The notes: generated by a model from the sequence alone, not told the origin. Shown: positions 41,653-55,820, counted from the first letter of the stretch. The stretch: DNA of 64,000 bases from Montifringilla adamsi (GCA_017590115.1 JAGGNK010008781.1:8745789-8809788), one strand, 5' to 3'. Numbers and translations are program-made.

Positions 41653-43744
41653 TTCTCACATAGTGTGTTTTCCCTCTTCTTACAGCTGGCAATATCTAAA
41701 GCTAAAAAGTCTGGTCTTCATTAAAAAGTCTGAAATCTACCAAAGGGCCATGTGTAAAAAAAGCCTAATGCTTTTTGTTGTTTTATTTTATTTGTATCAC
41801 TCAAGAATTAATATCTTAATTCTGTTCATGGCTGGGAATTTGGAGGTTTTCCTGTTGATTGCAACAAATTACCTAATGAAAACAGTTTAGAGGAAAGGCA
41901 CTGATGGAAGGCAAAGCCAAGAAATTCTCTACTGAATCCATGTGCTTCCTCATAATCTTTCTGCTTTCCAAATATAAGCTCAGTTTGACTGAAATAGTTG
42001 AAATTTTGTGTAATTAACCTTTAGGTTTTATTTGCCACACAATAGTTCTTGTTTTTCTGTGTTTTTGTGAAAAAAGGAGTTGGTAGTCCAGAGGCAATAT
42101 TAACAGCTGCCTTCTGGATGGACATTTGACGGTCCTTTGCAGAACTGTGTCAGCAAGGCCAGACTTAGAGCAAATCCAAGATATTTAAACTGGGATAGAA
42201 CTGTGGGAGTGGAACTGCTAGGAAAGCACTGGAAATCCAAAGCAAGGTTCCAATACCTGGGAATCCCTTCCAATAAAGCAGAGTGAGGTGTTACTAATGA
42301 ATCCAGGAGAACTATTGTGTAAAATGGGCTTGGCATTAACTGGAGTGCTGAAAACAAATCCAAGTCCAAATTTTGAATGTAAATAAAATTGATGTGTTAC
42401 CACAGGCAATTTGGTGAACCACGTAATTAGGTTTTTTTTTCCATGAAAAATGAGACATTATGCTGCAGCTGCAGCAAAGCAGTATGTAAAGGATTTATAT
42501 TCTAGTTATATGAAAATTAAACAATCATTAAAAGACTGTATTTTTAAAAGTGCTGCTCAGGGAGGGGGGAAATGAAAAAAAATCCAATCAGTAGAATTTA
42601 TTTTTCAGCAATGTATTGGGCAATATCAGCCACAGTAGTTGATGTTTTCTCCTTTAGGGAATCTCTTTTTCCAGTGAAATGAACTCACTTAACTGTGTGA
42701 AGTAAATCTAAGTTAGCTTGAAGTGAAACCTGCATTAATAGGGCTCATTATTAATGTTTGTATTTGGATGTATTGAGTAATTCTAAGAACACAGGGTAAG
42801 CTCTACTGGAAAACTCAGACTTTAAAAATAGATGAAATGCCACCTTCTGAAGAAAATTATTTAAAAATTGCATACAATTGTATTTCAGTAATGGCATTTT
42901 TAGAATAATTAATGAACTTTAAGTGACAATGATGGTGCTGGATTGCAAACAGAAAACACTGAAACACAGCTCTGCTGATGTTAACACATCATTCCTCTTA
43001 AGAGAGAGATGGTTTTCATTATATGAAAGTCACTTTCTTTATAATGAAGTTCCTGTTAAAGGTCATAAATCTTACTACAGAATTCTTGTACCCCAAGCCT
43101 GAGTCTGCTTTCATTTTAAGTGGGCTTCATTATACACCTGCACTTACTTATCCTGGGATTTGACTGTAATCTGTAGGACAAGTACCTTGGATACCTGGCA
43201 ATGTGTCCATGTGGCAATTCCCAGATGTGATCCATGGCTCGGGTGTCAGTGATCAGCCAGGAAAATGGGGGGAGAGGCAGCTTTGGAAATGTGGAGTTTG
43301 TTCCTGATGTTCATTGAAACCTCAGGGCCCTCAAACTGGAATATGGCTTTTCCAAAGAAGCAAACAAAACTATATTTCTGTGTGGAATGGAGAGGAGGAG
43401 CAAGTGGAAGACAACTGAGTACATGGGATAGGTTAAGAATGAAGGTGGATTCTTACCTTTGCTCTTTGCCCATGGGAAATGGGGGTTTCAGAAGGAAAAG
43501 GCTGGAGTTGTGCTGTTAGTTAAATATTAGTCTCTTGGTTAAAAAGACCCCAAACAAACACACTAAGCACCTGTGAGTTGCAGTCACTCATATAATGATA
43601 AGTAGAGCTTTGAGTGGAACATTGATTTTCCAAGGCTGAAATGCTCAGTAGTTTGAAGTGAAGGTACAAGCCAAAGGAAAGGCACGCTGCAGGGTGGGCA
43701 CAGCTGAAATGCTTTTGCCTGCTTGTTGATGTAAACCACGCTTA

Positions 43745-44110
43745 AATATGTCCTTGGAGCTGAGCAGAGCCAGCAGGAGCTGCAGCCCAGGTCTGGGTGC
43801 TGAGCCCGGCTCAGAGCAGCAAAGGCTGCGGTGCTGCTTTGGTCCCACCAGTGCCCTGCAGCTGTCCGTGCGCTCCCTCCGCTCAGGGCTGCTGGGAGCC
43901 CGGCACAGTTTCAGTTTCTGTTCCAGTGCCGAGGGCTGGGAGCTCCCTGAGCTGCCTCTGCCTCCTCCCAGCCCTGCCTCTGCCTCCTCCCAGCCCTGCC
44001 TCTGCCTTGGCACGAGCCCGGTGCTGGGCTGGGCCCCGGCACGGGCACCTCCGCTGTTCCCCGGTGTCCCGACAGCCATTCCTGCTCCCCCTTCCCAGCC
44101 CTGATCTCTC
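43745..44110. other. GC- and CpG-richer patch inside intron 2
   Basis: In otherwise AT-rich intron, this stretch contains many CpG dinucleotides (for example CCCGGC, GTGCGCTCC, CCCCGGCACGGG, TTCCCCGG). Long open frames on both strands reflect GC content and are not taken as genes. It could be a small intragenic CpG island or a regulatory element. Confidence 0.5.
43953..44008. repeat. 22-bp tandem repeat, about 2.5 copies
   Basis: TGCCTCTGCCTCCTCCCAGC plus CC is repeated exactly twice (43953-43974 and 43975-43996), with a partial third unit to 44008. Confidence 0.95.
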
Positions 44111-47100
44111 TGCTCCTCCTGGATGGTGTTAGCCAGTATTTGCACCAAATCCTGGGACATTTATTGTTTTGGAGTAGTCAGTGAGCCAGAGGAGTCAAAC
44201 TGAAATGCTTCAACTTTCTACAACAAATTGATGGGTGGATCGTACAAATAACCACGCAAAAGTAGCACCTTAAACTCCTGGAGAAATTGAAGTGTGAATT
44301 TACTATATTAAAGTGCTTATATTGATAAACTTGGGCTTAGAAGGAAGAGCAGAAGGTGGCAGGTGTGGCAGTTTCTAAGCAGGGAATAAATATTAGATTT
44401 GCAATAAAACATTTCTATTTTGTAGTTGTTCCATGACATTCTGGTTGCTTCTGAAACACAAGTAATAGAACACCTTTCCCACCAGGGAAACTTCCAGTCA
44501 CAGGTGATGAAAGGGTCATTGTACAGGATTTTTTTTACTGGAATGGCTTTAAGAATTTAATACTTATTCTTTAAAGCTCTCTAAAGAGATGGGAAGTATG
44601 GACAGTGTTATTGTGTCAACAGGGCAGAAGCAGGGCTTGGAGTCTGATGGCTTTATGGTTCTGGAGATCTGGAAGGAAAATTTCTTGGTCCCGTTGGAGT
44701 TTGACAAAATTTATTCTATGCAATACTTGGCTGCATATGTCAGTGAAATTCCCTGGAATCTGTTCTCTAAGGCAGCTGAAGGGGAAGTGTGTGGTGTTTG
44801 TCGGCTCTGTCATTTTTTTCATCTCTTCTATATGAAAAGGATGTGATTTCTGATATTGTGGTAATGAGCAGTGTGACTGTAAAGCAAGCTTGGCTTCTGT
44901 ATTTGAGTGATGTCCTCTGCTCTTATTAAGGGATGGAGGTGATGTAGGACTGTGCTGGGATAGAATGGTCAAGGGCTTAACTGACAATCCTACCCTTTCC
45001 AGAGATATTCCTGAGAGTTCTGCCACCTTAACTGGCTGCTGGTCAAGAGGAATCTTTGTTCCTGATGAAAGCTTTATAGGTTTTCTTTAATGTGCAGTTG
45101 GCTTATTGGAAGATAACATTTTATTTTTATTTTGTACTAACATTATTGTTTGAATAACTTACGAGTAACTTAAGGATTCTCTTGCCATTCCTAGCAGCCC
45201 TGAGTTGGAAGTCTAATTTGGATTTTCTATACAAAGCAAAGTAAGATTTCCATTGCTGCACCATACTAAAATAAATGAAATACTTCACTAAAACTGGGGT
45301 GTCCTGAAGTGATGTCACCATCGTTGCTGCTGCTTCTCTGCTGGTGTTGGTGCTTCCAGCTTCAGTAAGGCCCTCTGGTCCTCTGCACAAACCCATGGAA
45401 TTTATACCCACAGGGTTTTGCAGTCCAAGTGCAGGAGTTCCCACTCGTTTATTCCTGTTCTTTGGGAAATAGTGTATTCAGGAACTAATAAGCAGGTGAG
45501 GTAAAGGTGAGAGTAATAAACAGCAGCGTGCTTGAGAGATCTCCCCAGAGAGCCTTTGTACCTGGACAAGCTGTCCTTGGAAGTGGAAAACTTCCAGACA
45601 GATATCCCCTGTCCCAGGTGTATCTGGAATTATGGCTCAGTCCCTCTCTGCCTTTTTCCTAAACTAAACCAGACTGCAGAAAGCATTATTTTATTACTAT
45701 TTCTTTTGCTGTAAACCACAGTTAAAGCCTGGAAAGCGTGAAGAAATATGTTTTGCCTGCAAGACTGTTACTGCTTAGTCTAAAAAGTAATGCGCTCTAG
45801 TACTGAAATTCCTAATCCCTCCCCTTCTGGGATAGGGGTTCCTGCCTGGCCTTGTCCTGGGAGGTTCTCAGTGAGTGTACAAAGGGGTAATTGGTGAGCA
45901 AACATTACACTCGGCACTGTTTGCTTTTCCTGTCCCAGACAGCTGTTGTAGGATGGCTGAGCCTGGAGGTGAGACACTGCTCACATTCAAGGGCTTCAAG
46001 ATTATTGTGTGGGAAGAGCAGAGACAAAAATCCTGGTGCTTAGAGGTATGCTAAATATATATTTGTATTAAAAAAAAATCATTACTGCCTTAAAAATAAG
46101 TGACTTTTGAGTTTAGTATGAATTTACATAAGTTCAGTTTTCAGTTCTTCAATGAGTTCTTGCAATTATTTTACACATTTATTTATTCCTGCCTAGTAAA
46201 CATGCCAGCAAACCTGTGTTATAAATCTCCTAAAGAAACCTTAATTTGTTTCATTTTCCCTCTTCAGGTACTGACTACAGTTTACATTTTGTCATTAGTG
46301 CACTGAACAGGAGTTCCTGTAAGTTTCTGAAACTCAAAATGTTAAAATTAAGCATCAACCCCAAACTGCCACTTGCTGCCTCTTTGGGGTTCCTGCCTGT
46401 GCTCCCCAAATGTTGGAAGAAGCAACTGAATTTTAGTAGCTTCTTGTGAATTTACTTGCTTTATTTGACATGTAATCACTTCACTGAAAAAGTGGAAACC
46501 TTGGCTTACTGGTACATTGGGAAATCTGGAAGCTCTTCATTGTCCAAGATGCCATTTTCTGGAGCTGGCTGGATATCAGAGCTGTGATGCTGATGTAGCC
46601 AAAATAAGAGGGGCTGTGGAGGGAGCTGCCCACAGAGGAGGCTCCTTGATTCATTTCTGTGTGAGTTCAGAATCTTCCAGTGCTCAAACTGCTGAGCTTG
46701 GGAGTTGTCTGCTGTCATTTGTCTTTGTTTTAATGGGATTAAGTAATTATGTGTGCATTTTCTTTCAACTAACCAGCCTGATAAAAGCAGGCACAACTGA
46801 AGAGCCCATAAATTGTCTGCTCTTCTGTTCCAGCAGAAGTGCTTTGATGGCTCTGCAGATTTTACGTCTTGGTGCATATATTTAGCTGCCCTGCAAAGGT
46901 GAGTAAGACTAGAGAGTAGTTTATGTAATCAATGAGCTGAGGGTCTCCCCTCGGGAACGTGTCTGGGGGAAAGTGGATCTCAGCTACAGGGCAGGTCTAA
47001 AGGAGAAATCCCTGGCACTTCCAAGCAGAAATAGAAGCTGTTCTCCCAAACACCGGAGTAACTTCATTGGAACTAATAATGTCTGGTATTGATATTTTGG

Positions 47101-50100
47101 CTGTATCAGTCTTAGGTTCAAATTTTGCTGCTGCTTTGCAAAACGTCTGCCTGCATCCTGCAGCTGTTAAGACGCACTAGTTTTTTGTAAGTTTGACATC
47201 CATCTGATTTTTCAAGTAGGAACTGCTCGCTGTATCGTGGCATCTGCAATGCTTTGTGTTTAATGAATTCATCAGGTGTTTGCTATGTGATATCATCTAA
47301 CCACTTAATTCTTTTCAGAACTTCATTCTTTCTGCATGGCGTGTTTATGCATTCAATTTTATCTTTACTATTAATTCAAATTAAGTCTTGGTTTGAGAGT
47401 TTATGTAATCACTTTAATGAAGTGGCTGTGCCTGTTCACTGCTTCTTGTTTATTTTAAATATTGGTCTGGGGAAGTAAAGGTTTTAATGTATTCCAAATT
47501 ATAACTAGCAGTAACTATGCAATAGTCCTCTATTAATTCAGGTTTAAGAGCTCTGCGTATAAGATGACTTTTACACTATTGTGCTGTCTCATAATTTCAT
47601 GTGAGAACAGGCTGCTGTTAATTTGTTTTCCTGTTAGTCCATATGTGTCAGAGGCAAAATTTGTCATTTGTCTTCTAGCCTGAAGTTGTGTTGTCAGCAG
47701 GTCCACTTCTTCTCTCCTATGACAATTACTGTTTCTGCATTTTTGGGCTTGTGGCCACTTAATCCCAGGTATCAATTCAGATTAACATGTTAGGATGAGG
47801 AATGAATTACTGCATCCTAAAAATTACTTTTCTTGTCACTTGTACAGTTTGTTAGAAGCTTTCTGTGGTTACTTTGCACATGTTAAGTGGTCTTGGTTTA
47901 AGAACAGTGACCTATGATGGAAATCCACAACCTCCCAATGCCTGTGGGGCCAATAATCAGTCCAGCCCCCTTGTTTGCCTGTCTTACACGTGGAACTGTT
48001 GGTGTCTTCCTCCTGCAGCGGACAAGTTCTGTGGGAATGCTGAGCTCTCACTCAGATCCTTACACCCTCCCTCACTGGGCTGTCTGCAGTGGTTTGCAAA
48101 CCAGACCAGTGGCTGCCCTTGCTTTGGAATCTGGAGCTGCAGATGTGACTGGAACCAGGAACTGGGAGCTTTCTCAGCCAAAGCTTTTGTGTTCAGCTTT
48201 TCCCCCCTGGCCACCAGCTCTAAACTGTGAAGTTATCCAGGATGCGTGTGCAGGATGTGGGATGGAGGAGGAGGAGGGAGCCCTGGTTTAAGTGCTGTGC
48301 TGAACAAGCAGGCAATGCAGATAGTGAATGGAAGGGAAGGTTGGTTATTGCTCCACCTTGTCTCTGGGAGCTGGGGAAATTGGGAAAAGGAGACAGAGCT
48401 GGTATGGAAGTGTTTTAAACCAGCAGATACCCAGTTTCCCCTCCCATTGCTCACACTACTCCCAGCTACGTCTTTCTGCTAATCTTCACATGATTAAGAA
48501 TGTTGGATGGTGACACAAAGAACTCTACAAAGTAATGCTTAAGGATATCCCGCTGTGTGCATTTGATGCCACATCTGGGATGAGATTATAAATAAATAAA
48601 TGAAAAGGAAAAAGAATAAGAGAAAATACAACCCTGAAATCCCATGAACTGTGACTTTTTTAAAGCCTTTGAATATACAGTGCTTGAGGAAAATGGAAGA
48701 AGTTAAGATATTTTGTACAAATATATTAGAAAAGAATACAGAATGCATTTGGAGTACAAAGACTCCCAGAGTTTTATTGGCTGTGGTTGTTGTCAGTGTT
48801 AACAAAACACACAGGCAGCATGGCCCCAGTCTGTCACTGTGACATGTTGAGCATTTGCAGATGTAAATCCCCATCATATGTCAGAAATGTGACATTTTGC
48901 AATCAAATAAAAACACACAGAAACTTGGGATTCACAGAACTTTCTGCCATGTACCATAACTCTGGCCATAGCTTCTGTTCAGCATCGCAGCTGCCCAGTG
49001 GATAAAGGGAGTTTTCAAAACCATATGTGCTGTGAAAATGGGGCTGTTTATGTAATGATAGTTTATTTAATGGGAGCTTTGCAAAGAATTGACTGTGCTG
49101 TGCAGTGTCCAAGAGGGTGAGACACAAAGGAAGTGTCAGGCACAGCCATCGTAACCTGAAATCCCATCATCAGATTTTTGGGGAAATTGATTCAGTTTTT
49201 CAGAAGTCAGTATTTCGTTGCTGCCAAAAGAACCCATTTTGTACATACCAGAAGGGGCAGAGCAATGAGAATTGGTGATTGCCCAGCATTTACTGTTCCT
49301 CGATACCAGTGTGATAGTTGGGTTTGTCACTCATCTGCAGTGGGTGCATTGCATGGGTGGCATTAGGTCCTGGTGCTTATTCCCCTCAGGAGGCACCATT
49401 TGTTGTGACAACAGGTATTTGTGTCACATGCCCTGGTTTGGGTGTGTGAGGGATGTGTTGCACCCTGACCTTGGTGTGCAAGCACAGCAAACGTGTTCAG
49501 CACGTGTGGCTGAGCTGGTTGTAGCCAAGTTCTTCCTCTGCAGGGTCGGGGCAGCTGCCAAACGGCTGCAAATCACCCCTAAATGCTGAGATTCCTGTTT
49601 TTCAGCATGGCTTTGAGGTTTGAAGAGATGTAGCCACTGGAGGTGTGTAGGTTTTAACTGTGGATGCACATTTCTTTTGTGATTCCGTGGATTTTCTACT
49701 CTGAACAGCAGTGGTTCTGTGAAGGGCTGCCTGTGCTCCTGGCCCATCCATTAAGTTAGACCATCATCCACCCTTCTCTCTCTCTGAGTTAATAAATATT
49801 TTAACATTTCATCAATATTTATTAAATAAAAAACGACCAGCACTACGGAATCCAAATGTAAAGGGGCTTTTTTGGCTGTTATCTGGAATAGAGTTGGGAA
49901 AAGATAAGAAGCCTTTAGTGCCTCTTGGATTCCTCTCTGATTTAGCCTTTTAGGAAACGTGGTAATGCTTGGCTTTGTGTTGCTCTGGTTTAAAACTAAA
50001 CCACCGGATTCTCTGATTTACATAGCAGAAATGATTTTGCTATTATTCTATTTACATTAGTATTTCCTTGTGTATTTGTTAGGCAAATGAATTCCTTGTT

Positions 50101-51087
50101 AAATGGCTGGGAAGAGGATTTCGAAACACTGGGATTAGTTCCTTTCTTTTGGAAGAAATAGTTAACAAATAGGAAAATGCTCGTGGAGAGCCGAGTTTCT
50201 GGCAAGCCCTGCTGGTACAGAGTGTACTGAGCTGGAAATGTTGCCGAGTTAGCACAAACTGTCTGATATAAAAAGCACGTTTTTGTTATAAACACTGCCT
50301 GCTCAACAGAGTTGTTGGTCTTACAGAACAGCTTTAAACAGGGACTGTTGCTTTTGAGTAATATTAAATATTTGTCTTCTGGTGAATGTTTTCCTAGGAA
50401 AAATCACTGTAGATAGCAAACAAACCAATTCTTTTATTATCCAGTATAAGTGCATTCGAACTTCCTTGTTTTTATCTTGACTGTTTCACTTGCATTTATA
50501 TGTTTTTGGAGGGGTTATTTTTCACTTGAAAAAGTTTTGGGTTATTTTTCTTCCAAAAAAAAGTATTTGTACAGGTGTCTTCAGACTTCAAAACAGGCTT
50601 TGTTCTTTCTGAGCTTTGTCTTGTTGTTTTTCTGGCTTTGTACTGACACTTTGTGGCTGTTTCTGTGGTGTTTCAAATGACAGGAGTCACAACAGCAATG
50701 GAAAATAGCAACTTAAATAAACATTTTCAGGAAGTATAAAGCAGGGTGAGTGTGTAAACCTTCCCCAGCTCAAACCCTGTACAAATGTTTGCTACAGCTC
50801 TGCCCTGGGAGTAGATTTATAGGAGAGAGATATGAGGCTTTTAGATTTATTTTCTGTGGCTTTTTTTAATAGTAAATGCTGTGAACAAGATGTCTCTAGA
50901 CACTGTATTTTGTGAACAATCTGGTGAGCATTAACTTATAATAAGCATCAAATTTTCTTTTTATTATACAGGGTGATTGGTGTATTCTCAATTCTAGGCT
51001 GTGTCACCATTCCTCACTTGATCCTGCACTGTATAAATTACTTTTTTCCAGCTGTCTCTGTGTTTGCAATCAAGGAGGTGATGCCAT

Positions 51088-51135
51088 CTTTTTTTGCCTT
51101 TTTTTTTTCTTTTTTCTTTTTTTCTTTTGTTTTGT
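51088..51135. repeat. T-rich low-complexity tract
   Basis: Runs of T broken by single C, CC or G extend for about 48 bp. Confidence 0.9.
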
Positions 51136-52425
51136 GTGGTAGTACATCGTAAGAACAGGATGGAAAAAAGATAACTTTGGAGCCAAGTTCCTTTTTTTTT
51201 AGTTATGAGAGCTGGTGTAGAGTCAGGGATGATAATTTCCATCTGTGTGAAGATTTGTGGCTGCGTTGGAAGAAGAGCACAACACATTAATTTAACTTAT
51301 CTCTTTAAAATTCCTCCCCAGTATCCCGCCTATCCCTGCCCTCTGGCAGTGGGAAGCAGCTCCCCGTGCCCGGTCCCTCCAGGCCCTTGTTTCATTTAGG
51401 TCATCTCTGAGTGTCCACTTGGAAGAAACTTTTTGGAGGATAAAAAAACATAGAGGGGCAGCTTTGGGTTTAGATCATAACTGAGCAATGTGTTTATCCT
51501 CTCCTTAACAACAAGGCAAATCTAATTACTTAATGCTTAACCAATGAATCAAAGCAAACCTTAATGCATGCCTTTTCTTTTGTGCAAATTAAGTGGGCAT
51601 GTCATTATTTAAATATCCAACAAGATTCTGGAAAATTTGATTAAACCTGCTAAGAAAACCTTGTGAAATGCAGGAGAGGTGAAGGAAGAATTACACTGCA
51701 ATTGAGCATAAATAATTATTTTTATCAAATAGCATTGCTCAGTAATGATGTGTGTGATTATATTTCTTTTCTTCTTTGCTTGTTTTGTTGGGGTTTCTGT
51801 TTTTACTTCTGCAAGTGTCAGTCTCCTGCTGTCTGTTCAGAGGAGATGCTGTGCAGTCAAATACTTTTTGAGTAAGGAAAAAAGGAACTTGTTTTGTGCT
51901 GATAATCCAGCTAGACATCAAGGGAAAAATATCAAAATGAAACTTATTAGTAGTCAGCCAATTTTGTTTGGAAATGAAAGATTTGGAAATTACAGGCCAG
52001 TCTGAAAGGAAGCTGGAAAACTGTCATTCTTCGTGTAAAACATGGTCTTTTTCACTTTAAATGCTGCATTTTGAGAGCCCCCGGCTGTTTGTCCTTGCAC
52101 ACTCACCCTGTGTGGATTCCTGTGCCTTGCCACTGGGTAAATGATTAGCAATGGCAAAATGTTACACAAGAAATACTTTGGAGTGTTAATTGTAAATCTA
52201 ATTATTTCCTTCTAAAATGAACCCGAAGCAAATTTCTAGTAACTGTTATTAGGAGGAAAGAGAGGTGGGAGTATAAAGTAGCTGAAACTTAGGGTAGTTG
52301 AAAGGGGATCTGGTGATTTGGGCAGAAAGGAGACTTTCCACTGCAATTCCTAAGACATTTTGGAGGATAATTCAAAGGGAGATTTTGTTTCAGAACACTC
52401 CACAGCTTTATTTTAAATGTGTTCC

Positions 52426-52470
52426 ATGGAGTCACACAATCATTTAGGCTGAAAAAGACTTTTGAGATCA
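52426..52470 (-). mobile_element. Degenerate CR1 3' end (antisense)
   Basis: CACACAATCATTTAGGCTGA then AAAAGACTTTTGAGATCA matches the reverse complement of the last 45 bp of CR1. Confidence 0.7.
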
Positions 52471-54159
52471 GGATATTTTGCAGCTTATAATGGAACAGCT
52501 CATGGGATCAGGTTGTGAAGCTGATGCATTTCTCCTCAAAAATAGTTTTAATTAAACGGTTTGAATTTTGGATCAAAAAATCTATTTGGAACAGTGAAGG
52601 AAATGCAGTTTTGACTTCCTGGTGGGGGAATGTGTGGGCAGCAGTGGCTCTTGTGTCAATCAGTGTTCATTTAGTGTGTGAGTATAGATGGGTCAGAACT
52701 CGCTGCCTCTGGCACCCAACACACAGAAAGCTCACAACACCCTTCTCCCCCAACAGCTCACACCTGATTTGAAGTTTTCAGTTCCTCTCTTTTTCAATTT
52801 AATTTTAAAATTTAAATATCTTGAAATGTATTGGCCAATGTAATATAATTTCAGCAGTAGCCATGCATGAGTGTAAGAAAGGACTCCCAAAAGAACTCAG
52901 GGAAACTTTATAGTTAGCAACAAAACTGAAAAATAAAAATTCCAAGCAATGCTTGCTACAAATTCTCTTGTTTTGCTACCAGTAATTTAGAGACTCATTT
53001 GCTGTTTTCTAAAATATATGAGAAACTACACAGGTAAGGGCTTTGCAAAACAGAAGTTCTGCCAAAGTATAAACAGTTGTGTATTTGTATCGCTGTGTGT
53101 CTGCAAAACTGGGAAGTCAGGATTATCATTCCTGTTTCAAGCAGGACCCAAAACTTACCCTGAGTTCTTAGTATCTGGACCTCTGTATGTGTTGACAGTG
53201 GATGTAAGAAGTGCTGATGATCATGCAGAGGAATAAAGTTGTTCTAAGCTGGGTTAGAAACGACTCCTTCCCGCCCCCTTTCAGTGTTTGATATAAAAAA
53301 AGAATCTGGTAGAAGATCTCTTCACTCATTCTGCCCCAACAAACCACAAGAAGAGAAGCTGTTTTTAACTAGATGACATATTTAGTAGTTGCCTTGCCAA
53401 AAAAACTTTTTCCTTTCAAACTGGAAATAGTTTTTTGTTCTGAAATAATGATCTTTATTATCTGCATCATTCTTTTTTCCTCTGAAGCTGGTCCCTTCTT
53501 CGTGGAAGTTTATTTTTGTAAGGCTTTTCCAGATTTAGGAACTGCATTTGATGACTCATAGGATTTTTTTTCCCTTTGCTTTCTGCCAGGTAGGAGCAGC
53601 TGTATACTTGGTAATTAGTGTACTCTGCTTTTGCTTAACCACTGTTCTCTGACTGTATTCTGGCTGAGGGAGGAAAATGCTGCATTTTTCTCCTGTTTGT
53701 TTTTTGTGTTCAGTCTACAAAAGCCAGTTTTACCAAGCCCTTGAAACAGCCAGAATATTTAAATAGAGCATCGAAGTAAAAGGAGGGCTGTAGAGCTGCT
53801 GTAAATAATTCTTTTCCCCCCCCTCTGTGTTCACTTTCTCTGAGCATGGTCATTCTGGACAGTATTGTAAGAGCACAGAGGCAACAAAAAGCAGATGGTT
53901 ACTATAGTTTCCGTGAATGGAGCCAGTTTTACTTGGCTGAAGGTATTTTCTAATTTCTGTCCTCTTGCCTGACGTTCATGAAAGGCCTTTCTGAACGCAT
54001 TGAAGTCCTGACTGTTTTCATATAACATTTGATTTCTTTTACCTATAAAAGCACAAGGACCATCTCTGATGTTTTTAAGTACATCCTTATGCCCAGGGTT
54101 TTGTTGCCACTGTGGTTGACTTGCATCTATGGAGAAGCACAACCACTTTCCTTATGCTT

Positions 54160-54327
54160 TGTCCAGAGAAGCTGTGGCTACCCCTGGATCCCTGGCAGTG
54201 TCCAAGGCCAGGTTGGATGGGACTTGGAGCAACCTGGGATAGTGAAAGGTGTCCCTGCCATGGCAGGGGTGACACTGGATGGGCTTTAAGGTCCCCCCAA
54301 CCTAGTCCATGGTTCTGTAATTCAGTG
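54160..54327 (+). mobile_element. CR1 LINE 3' fragment (sense)
   Basis: CCAGAGAAGCTGTGGCTACC, CAGTGTCCAAGGCCAGGTTG, CAACCTGGGATAGTGAAAGG, CCATGGCAGGGGTGACACTG and TTTAAGGTCCCCCCAACCTA follow the CR1 3' order. The copy is about 165 bp and truncated. Confidence 0.95.
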
Positions 54328-55461
54328 ACAAACAACACCTGTAACCATGGGCAGAGTTGGATACACTTGCACTTCAGGAGACAAAGCAGCAGCCACAGCT
54401 TCCTCGTGCCCAGCTGGGGCTGTGCTATGGGAAATTAATTGGGATTGCGGAGGAAGTGATTAGATGACGTTTGCAGGAAGCTGCAATATGTCTGTGGTAA
54501 TGTAGTGGATGATGGTGAGCATGAACCTGTGTTATGATGAAAAAGACACTTGAAAATGTGAAAGTTTGCTGTTATTTCATTAAATGAGCATCTGTTGCAG
54601 CCATGTTAATTTAAAGCTCATTTTACAGTGTTTAAATCTGATTTTTTTTTTTTCTGCAAATTGCATAAAGCAAACCTTCCTTCTTGTCCATATGTGGCTT
54701 CTTATGTTGTGAGATCATAATGTCTTTTGTGTGAAACTTGCTGTGTCCTGCCCCAATACTTTGTCAGGCCTGTGACAGCCGATTTGGTACCTGTGGATAG
54801 CTGTGAACCCGAATGAAATTCCTGTCAATTGAGGGGCTCAGGAGGAAGAATACTCAGCAACAGCCTCCCCTCCACCAGGATGAGGGACCTGCACAAACGT
54901 CAGACAAGGAGAAATTGCAAGAGATGGCCTTTGCAGTATCTGCAACATTTTCTTTTGCTTAGTGTTTCATATTGAAGCCTGAAAAGGGTAGAAGAGGTTT
55001 TGCAGAGCATAAGGGCTGGCAGCAGCATCCCTAGGTGGGTCTGTGCATTTTGGCAGGGTCAAGCTCCGGCAGCAGGGGGGCTCCCAGGGCAGACAGCAAA
55101 GGAAAGGTGGCTGTGCTGCACATTCTCCAGCTGGAAGCAGAGGGAAGAAGGGAAGGGAAGGGAGTCCCTGACTTCTGGAAGGCTTGTGGCTGGAAGGGAC
55201 CCTGCCCATGGTTCCATCCAGGGTTAAGATGCCATGAGGGAGAGGTGCCTCTGCCCCAGTGAAGGCACAAATGAGACCATAGGAGAACAAAACCAGATTT
55301 TATTTGACATGGATTTTATTGTAGAAGAAGTGGGAGTTAGGGAGCTAGAAACAGGAAAGAGGTCTTGGAGAGCGAGAGCTGAGAAGATGATCGCTTGGAC
55401 GTAGATACTTTTTGAGGTGCTCTCCTGCCTTCTGGGATTCTAGAAGATGTGTGGATGTGTA

Positions 55462-55820
55462 TTTTCATTTACTATTCTTCTTATTACTCTTCCTTCCTCT
55501 TCTTTCACTTCTTCTTCCCCTTCTTCTTCTTAATTGCTACTACTCTTCTTTCTTCTTCTTCTTCATAATATCCTTCTTATTCTCATTCTAATTAATCTTA
55601 TTCACTTCTTATGCTTACTATCATTCTTATTTTTTAATATTCTTATATTAATTACTATTTTTCATCTTCTTATTCCTATTCTCATTCTTAATATTCCTAT
55701 TAAACTTATTATTTTTATCCTGTTCCTTTGTCTTCCTCTTCTCTACTACTACTACTACTTCTTCTTTATCTTCTTATTCCTATTCTTTTTTTACTGCTAC
55801 TATTTCTTTAACTCCTAAAC
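55462..55820. repeat. G-depleted TTC/TTA/CTA low-complexity tract
   Basis: About 355 nt contain only five G residues on the + strand. The sequence is made of short TTC, TTA, CTA and ATTC units, including CTACTACTACTACTA near 55743 and TTCTTCTTCTTC near 55551, but with no single fixed period. It looks like an old, degenerated trinucleotide microsatellite or a chain of them. The hydrophobic open frame across it is an artefact of composition. Confidence 0.9.

Noticed and set aside
43645..44160. Open frames of 171 (minus) and 118 (plus) codons
   Set aside because: They lie in a GC-rich patch with a 22-bp tandem repeat, overlap each other on opposite strands and show no family resemblance.
55066..55085. 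CTCF-like GGCAGCAGGGGGG motif
   Set aside because: It matches only part of the consensus by eye and has no supporting context.
55534..55818. 94-codon hydrophobic frame resembling membrane segments
   Set aside because: It is the translation of a T-rich low-complexity tract; Leu, Ile, Phe and Tyr follow from composition.
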